Shown here: positions 61,061 to 64,000 of the stretch, one piece after another | How the letters are laid out: every line of letters begins with the position of its first letter | Numbering within the stretch: position 1 is the first letter of the stretch | Virus record (IMG/VR): IMGVR_UViG_3300037264_004923 | Span: 37,764-101,763 of that record | Source: a virus | Reading direction: 5' to 3' (one strand) | DNA: 64,000 nucleotides | The notes under the pieces: model-generated | Told to the model about the DNA's origin: nothing | The model's input: the letters and a program-made list of their open reading frames with translations, nothing else | The model's database searches: none | Translations under genes and position numbers: made by a program

Positions 61061-61089
61061 ATGATAAGTTAGAATACCAAAAATGTCAA
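61061..61089 (-). promoter_or_regulatory. Sigma70-like promoter for the clamp gene
   Basis: Minus strand TTGACA (61089-61084), 17 bp, TATCAT (61066-61061), about 50 bp upstream of the clamp ATG with GGAGAA before it. A small hairpin CCCAATTATCGGG lies in the leader. Confidence 0.75.
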
Positions 61090-61095
61090 GTTGCT

Positions 61096-63216
61096 TTATA
61101 CGCCGGTAATACTGGCAGCTAGGCTGCCATTGGATTCCTGGTAAATTGAAGCGGACAGGTCTGACGCATCCGCCCCCACCCCTGCTACCGTTGCGATGAG
61201 ATCATTGATGTCTCCAGTTCCATTGACCATCGCACCAAAGTCAGAGGGGAAAACTCTTCCGGCGATGGCATGGAGATCATCATAAGTATCACTTACCCCC
61301 ACTAGCGCTCGCAGACCTTTGTAGCCTCCCGCTGCGGTAATACTGGCACCAAGTTCTAACTGCCCTTCAAGTCCAAGAACCATGCCGATACAAGCCCTTA
61401 CGGCTGCGTCAATAGTGGCAAAGGATTGAATGTCTCCCCGCCGACAAATTCTGGCTACGGCAAAGTCTCCAAACAAGTTAGCCGCAATGGGCTGGAAAGA
61501 ACGTACATTGATGCGCCACTGCTCTTCTGAATCGCGGATAAAGGCATCATCTGTACCATTCACATAGATGAACTCTACCAGACGACCTTCCAGTTGTAGT
61601 CTGATCTCTTGAATGTTTAGGTTTTCTCCGCCGTTTCTCAAATCTGCGGCGGTCAAACGGGAGAGGGTAGGAACAACACGTGGAAGAGGGAAGCCTGCGG
61701 CTACTCGAGCATTCAGATCCTTGTATGTCAATGTTCCCGTGATCGCAGCGCCCAAGTTCTTTCCACGGAAAGGGGAGTATCTAATAGCAATTGAATCAGT
61801 GCTACGAAGAACCTTGGTCTTCTTATCTCTTCGAGGAGAGTATCGTACATTGATCACATCCATAGCGTGGATGATGTTGGGGGTATTTACACTGGCGCCC
61901 AGTTCGTGTTGGGCAAAGGAAATAATAACAGCAAGGAGGTTCTTTGCGTTCTTGGCTATAGCGGTGGCGGATAGTTCTTTGATAGCACTTCCGCCGTCGC
62001 ATTCGGGTCTTCCAATAACCGCCCGCAAATTTCTAGCAGACATGGTGCTTACGGTAAAGATGGCGGTGATGAAAGTTTCTGCCGCCCGAATAAAAGCACC
62101 AAGATCCTTGGTATCGCTGAGAGCTTCGATAAATGCACCCAAGAATGCCGTATTACGGTTGATAGTCATAACAGCGCCCAGATCTGCCGGATGAACACTC
62201 TGCGCAAAGGCAGGAAGTTCTCTGTTGCGGACACCAAAAGGAATAGTTCCTATGGTAGCAGTAATGTTCAATGCGCCCAGAAAATCTATGATCGCCGGAA
62301 GATCAACTTCTCCGCCTGTCTTGATAAGAGCCCCGAGATTATCCACGCCTTGAAAGGCACTGAGGATAACCGCAGACATGTTATCGTGATGTCCGATCGC
62401 AGTTATGTCAGCAAGGAAATCGTTCGGTCCCGGGTAAGTTGAATTGATGCTGGCAGGAAGATCCGGGCTTTCACTTAACAGATGGATCGCAGAGGGTAGG
62501 TTAGCAACTGCGCTGGCAGAGCCTCGAATGAATGCGCGGAAAGAAGGGCCTGGAATACCCAACATTCTGGCAGGAAGGTTCTTGAATGACATACCCAAAA
62601 CGGAGGCTGTGAGGTTATCACCAAAGGTAATAGCGATACTTGCCGAGAGATCCTTGGGAGACCAAATAATAGCACCAAGATTTCCACCAGTCTGACCAGT
62701 AATACGCCCACGAAGATCATAAGGGTAGACTAGGTTGATGCACGCGGGAAGATCATCAGTAAAGATAGGACGCGCGAGGATAGACGCCAAGAGGTCTTTG
62801 TACATGAACGTACCAAAGATGTCAGCACCAAGATCTGTCTGAAGCAAAGCAAAAATCGAGGCGGGAAGATCAGGAATACGATTCGTTAGATAGATAGCGG
62901 CAGGAAGATCTCGAGCAGCCTGACCAAAAATGATCGCTAGGAGTAAATCACTATTCGTCTTGACCGCGTTAATTCGCGCTTGAAGATCAGGAAAGTTGAA
63001 ACTGGTAGGTGGCTTCTTTATCGTGCCTTCGGTGATGTCGAAGTCAGAGATAAAAGAAATGCCATCTTGTGTGGCGTTGGGACGGGGATCAGCACCAACA
63101 ACTGCTCGAATGTGAGGACCTGTGTGGGCTTGTATAATTGAACGTATAACACTGCCGGCTTCGTCTCTTCCGGAATTGAAAAGCGCTGAATTATAGGTAA
63201 ACCTATTGTATACCAC
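61096..63216 (-). CDS. Large virion-like protein with short degenerate repeats
   Basis: 706 residues from GTG 63216 (AGGAGG before it). Most of the sequence consists of imperfect units of about 20-35 residues built around [DN]L.A.I, for example DLPASIFALLQ, NLGAIIWSP, DLGAFIRAA and DLHAIAG. The start MVYNRFTYNSALFNSG and the repeat style suggest a fibre or sheath-like structural protein, perhaps a beta-solenoid. No known enzyme motif is present. Function inferred. Confidence 0.55.
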   Translation of the reverse strand: MVYNRFTYNSALFNSGRDEAGSVIRSIIQAHTGPHIRAVVGADPRPNATQDGISFISDFDITEGTIKKPPTSFNFPDLQARINAVKTNSDLLLAIIFGQAARDLPAAIYLTNRIPDLPASIFALLQTDLGADIFGTFMYKDLLASILARPIFTDDLPACINLVYPYDLRGRITGQTGGNLGAIIWSPKDLSASIAITFGDNLTASVLGMSFKNLPARMLGIPGPSFRAFIRGSASAVANLPSAIHLLSESPDLPASINSTYPGPNDFLADITAIGHHDNMSAVILSAFQGVDNLGALIKTGGEVDLPAIIDFLGALNITATIGTIPFGVRNRELPAFAQSVHPADLGAVMTINRNTAFLGAFIEALSDTKDLGAFIRAAETFITAIFTVSTMSARNLRAVIGRPECDGGSAIKELSATAIAKNAKNLLAVIISFAQHELGASVNTPNIIHAMDVINVRYSPRRDKKTKVLRSTDSIAIRYSPFRGKNLGAAITGTLTYKDLNARVAAGFPLPRVVPTLSRLTAADLRNGGENLNIQEIRLQLEGRLVEFIYVNGTDDAFIRDSEEQWRINVRSFQPIAANLFGDFAVARICRRGDIQSFATIDAAVRACIGMVLGLEGQLELGASITAAGGYKGLRALVGVSDTYDDLHAIAGRVFPSDFGAMVNGTGDINDLIATVAGVGADASDLSASIYQESNGSLAASITGV

Positions 63217-63304
63217 GGTTTATCCTCCTCAGCGGTTGGCTGTTAGTTTCTCCTAGGGTGTGTTCAGATTTTTCCCTTGTAAATCTGGGTAAGAAGGTAA
63301 GAAA

Positions 63305-63326
63305 GGAGGGGAGGGTTTTCCCCTCC
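63305..63326 (-). terminator. Terminator for the right-edge gene
   Basis: GGAGGGGA pairs with TCCCCTCC around a 6-base loop, followed on the minus strand by TTTCTTACC. It lies just past the stop of the gene at 63333. Confidence 0.7.
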
Positions 63327-63332
63327 GAGAGA

Positions 63333-64000
63333 TTAGACTACTTCTATTCTACTGTAAAGTCTTTCTACCCAAATAGTAGGGGCGGCAACAACGTGCTCCA
63401 TCTCAACCAAAAGGATTTGGTCCACCTCTGTATTGATTATACCACTTGCGATAATCGGATTATTTACTACGGCCTGCGCGCCCAAATCACCAAGCCCCGT
63501 GGTAGTGCCGGTTGTGCCTGTTGAGTGGAAATACGTACCTCCCAGTCTTTGTTCAGATGTGCTAACGTTATTGATTTCAAAATCCAGCACCATCGCTCTT
63601 TCTATGGTGGTGCTGGTGACCAAATTTATGGTATTATCTTGGTAAAACGTTACCCCGCCGAACTTTATTCTCAAAGTAAGGGCGCGAGAGGAACCGGAAT
63701 TATTGAAATGGGATGCTAGTACTCTGCCTTTTATAGTACCGTTTGGTCCTAAACTATTGGCGGGTATAGTCCCGCTCATAACGGGAAATGGGTCTGCAGT
63801 GTCCACAAATCTCTGCCTAGTCCCGTTTATCTGGAAAAATCTTCTAGGAACCACAGGCATACCGGAGACGGTAAGGGAGTGGGAGAAGGTTCCAGTGTGT
63901 GCGGAGACTGTTCCGCCCGTTCTGTATTCGGTGCCGGACACTACTGCTCCGGATATAGTTACCGTACCGCTAGCCAAGACCTGAATCGCCCCAGCGTCAC
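63333..64000 (-). CDS. Virion-like protein, 5' end outside window
   Basis: The frame is open to the right edge (the residues before the first in-frame TTG at 63977 read DAGAIQV), so the gene starts beyond 64000. The 214 or more residues are Thr/Ser/Gly-rich and beta-like (GTVTISGAVVSGTEYRTGG, later VSTSEQRLGGTYFHSTG). It probably belongs to a decoration, tail or fibre protein. No motif recognised. Confidence 0.6.
   Translation of the reverse strand, partial: DAGAIQVLASGTVTISGAVVSGTEYRTGGTVSAHTGTFSHSLTVSGMPVVPRRFFQINGTRQRFVDTADPFPVMSGTIPANSLGPNGTIKGRVLASHFNNSGSSRALTLRIKFGGVTFYQDNTINLVTSTTIERAMVLDFEINNVSTSEQRLGGTYFHSTGTTGTTTGLGDLGAQAVVNNPIIASGIINTEVDQILLVEMEHVVAAPTIWVERLYSRIEVV

Noticed and set aside
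1-64000. CRISPR array or origin of replication
   Set aside because: No evenly spaced direct repeats were seen, and no iteron cluster or AT-rich repeat block that would mark an origin; GC-skew was not computed.

Overview
The window looks like part of a large tailed-phage (Caudoviricetes, probably jumbo/huge class) genome from a metagenome. It carries a nearly complete phage replication and recombination set: DnaB-type helicase, DnaG-type primase, family A DNA polymerase, sliding clamp, RecA, a Rad52-like annealing protein, an SSB-like protein, RuvC, a RecB-like nuclease and RNase HII. Nucleotide-metabolism genes, homing endonucleases, virion-like repeat proteins and tightly overlapping genes (TAATG, TGATG, ATGA junctions) are also present, and no ribosomal or central-metabolism operons. 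Terminase, portal and capsid genes are not here. I cannot name a host; the permuted tmRNA hints at, but does not prove, a link to lineages that use two-piece tmRNA.

Layout. Positions 1-2906 hold a short rightward block: a gene tail, an ATP-grasp ligase, a possible primase-fold protein and two small proteins. It ends at back-to-back terminators at 2955-3052. Almost everything from 3066 to the right edge is leftward. 3.0-9.1 kb: methyltransferases, a GIY-YIG homing endonuclease, a membrane-anchored nuclease, dCMP deaminase, a LamG protein, and a patatin phospholipase with a winged-helix partner. 9.1-19.6 kb: a glycan island with a B12-binding radical SAM enzyme, six glycosyltransferases, five methyltransferases and an alpha/beta hydrolase. 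19.6-26.3 kb: a Clp-type unfoldase, a Rad52-like protein, a sugar nucleotidyltransferase, PhoH and small proteins. 26.3-26.7 kb: a circularly permuted tmRNA gene. 26.86-28.96 kb: a foreign high-GC bacterial fragment that splits a small phage gene. 29-38.6 kb: exonuclease, DNA methyltransferase, MutM, phosphoribosyltransferase, queuosine-salvage protein, RNase HII and ClpP. 38.7-45 kb: HNH endonuclease, class II ribonucleotide reductase, DNA polymerase I. 45-50.4 kb: two sugar-nucleotide SDR enzymes and two GT-B glycosyltransferases, one interrupted by an intein. 50.4-61 kb: Hfq-like protein, RecB-like nuclease, RuvC, DnaJ, SSB-like, primase, helicase, RecA and clamp. 61-64 kb: virion-like proteins.

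How the genes may work together. The tmRNA, the ClpP peptidase and the Clp unfoldase (which keeps an LGF motif where ClpA/ClpC carry their ClpP-docking tripeptide) could form a phage-supplied trans-translation and proteolysis route. The glycosyltransferases, sugar-nucleotide enzymes and methyltransferases look like a pathway building a methylated glycan, perhaps on the virion or host surface. Five promoters with the form TTGAC(A/T)-17 bp-TATNAT precede selected genes.
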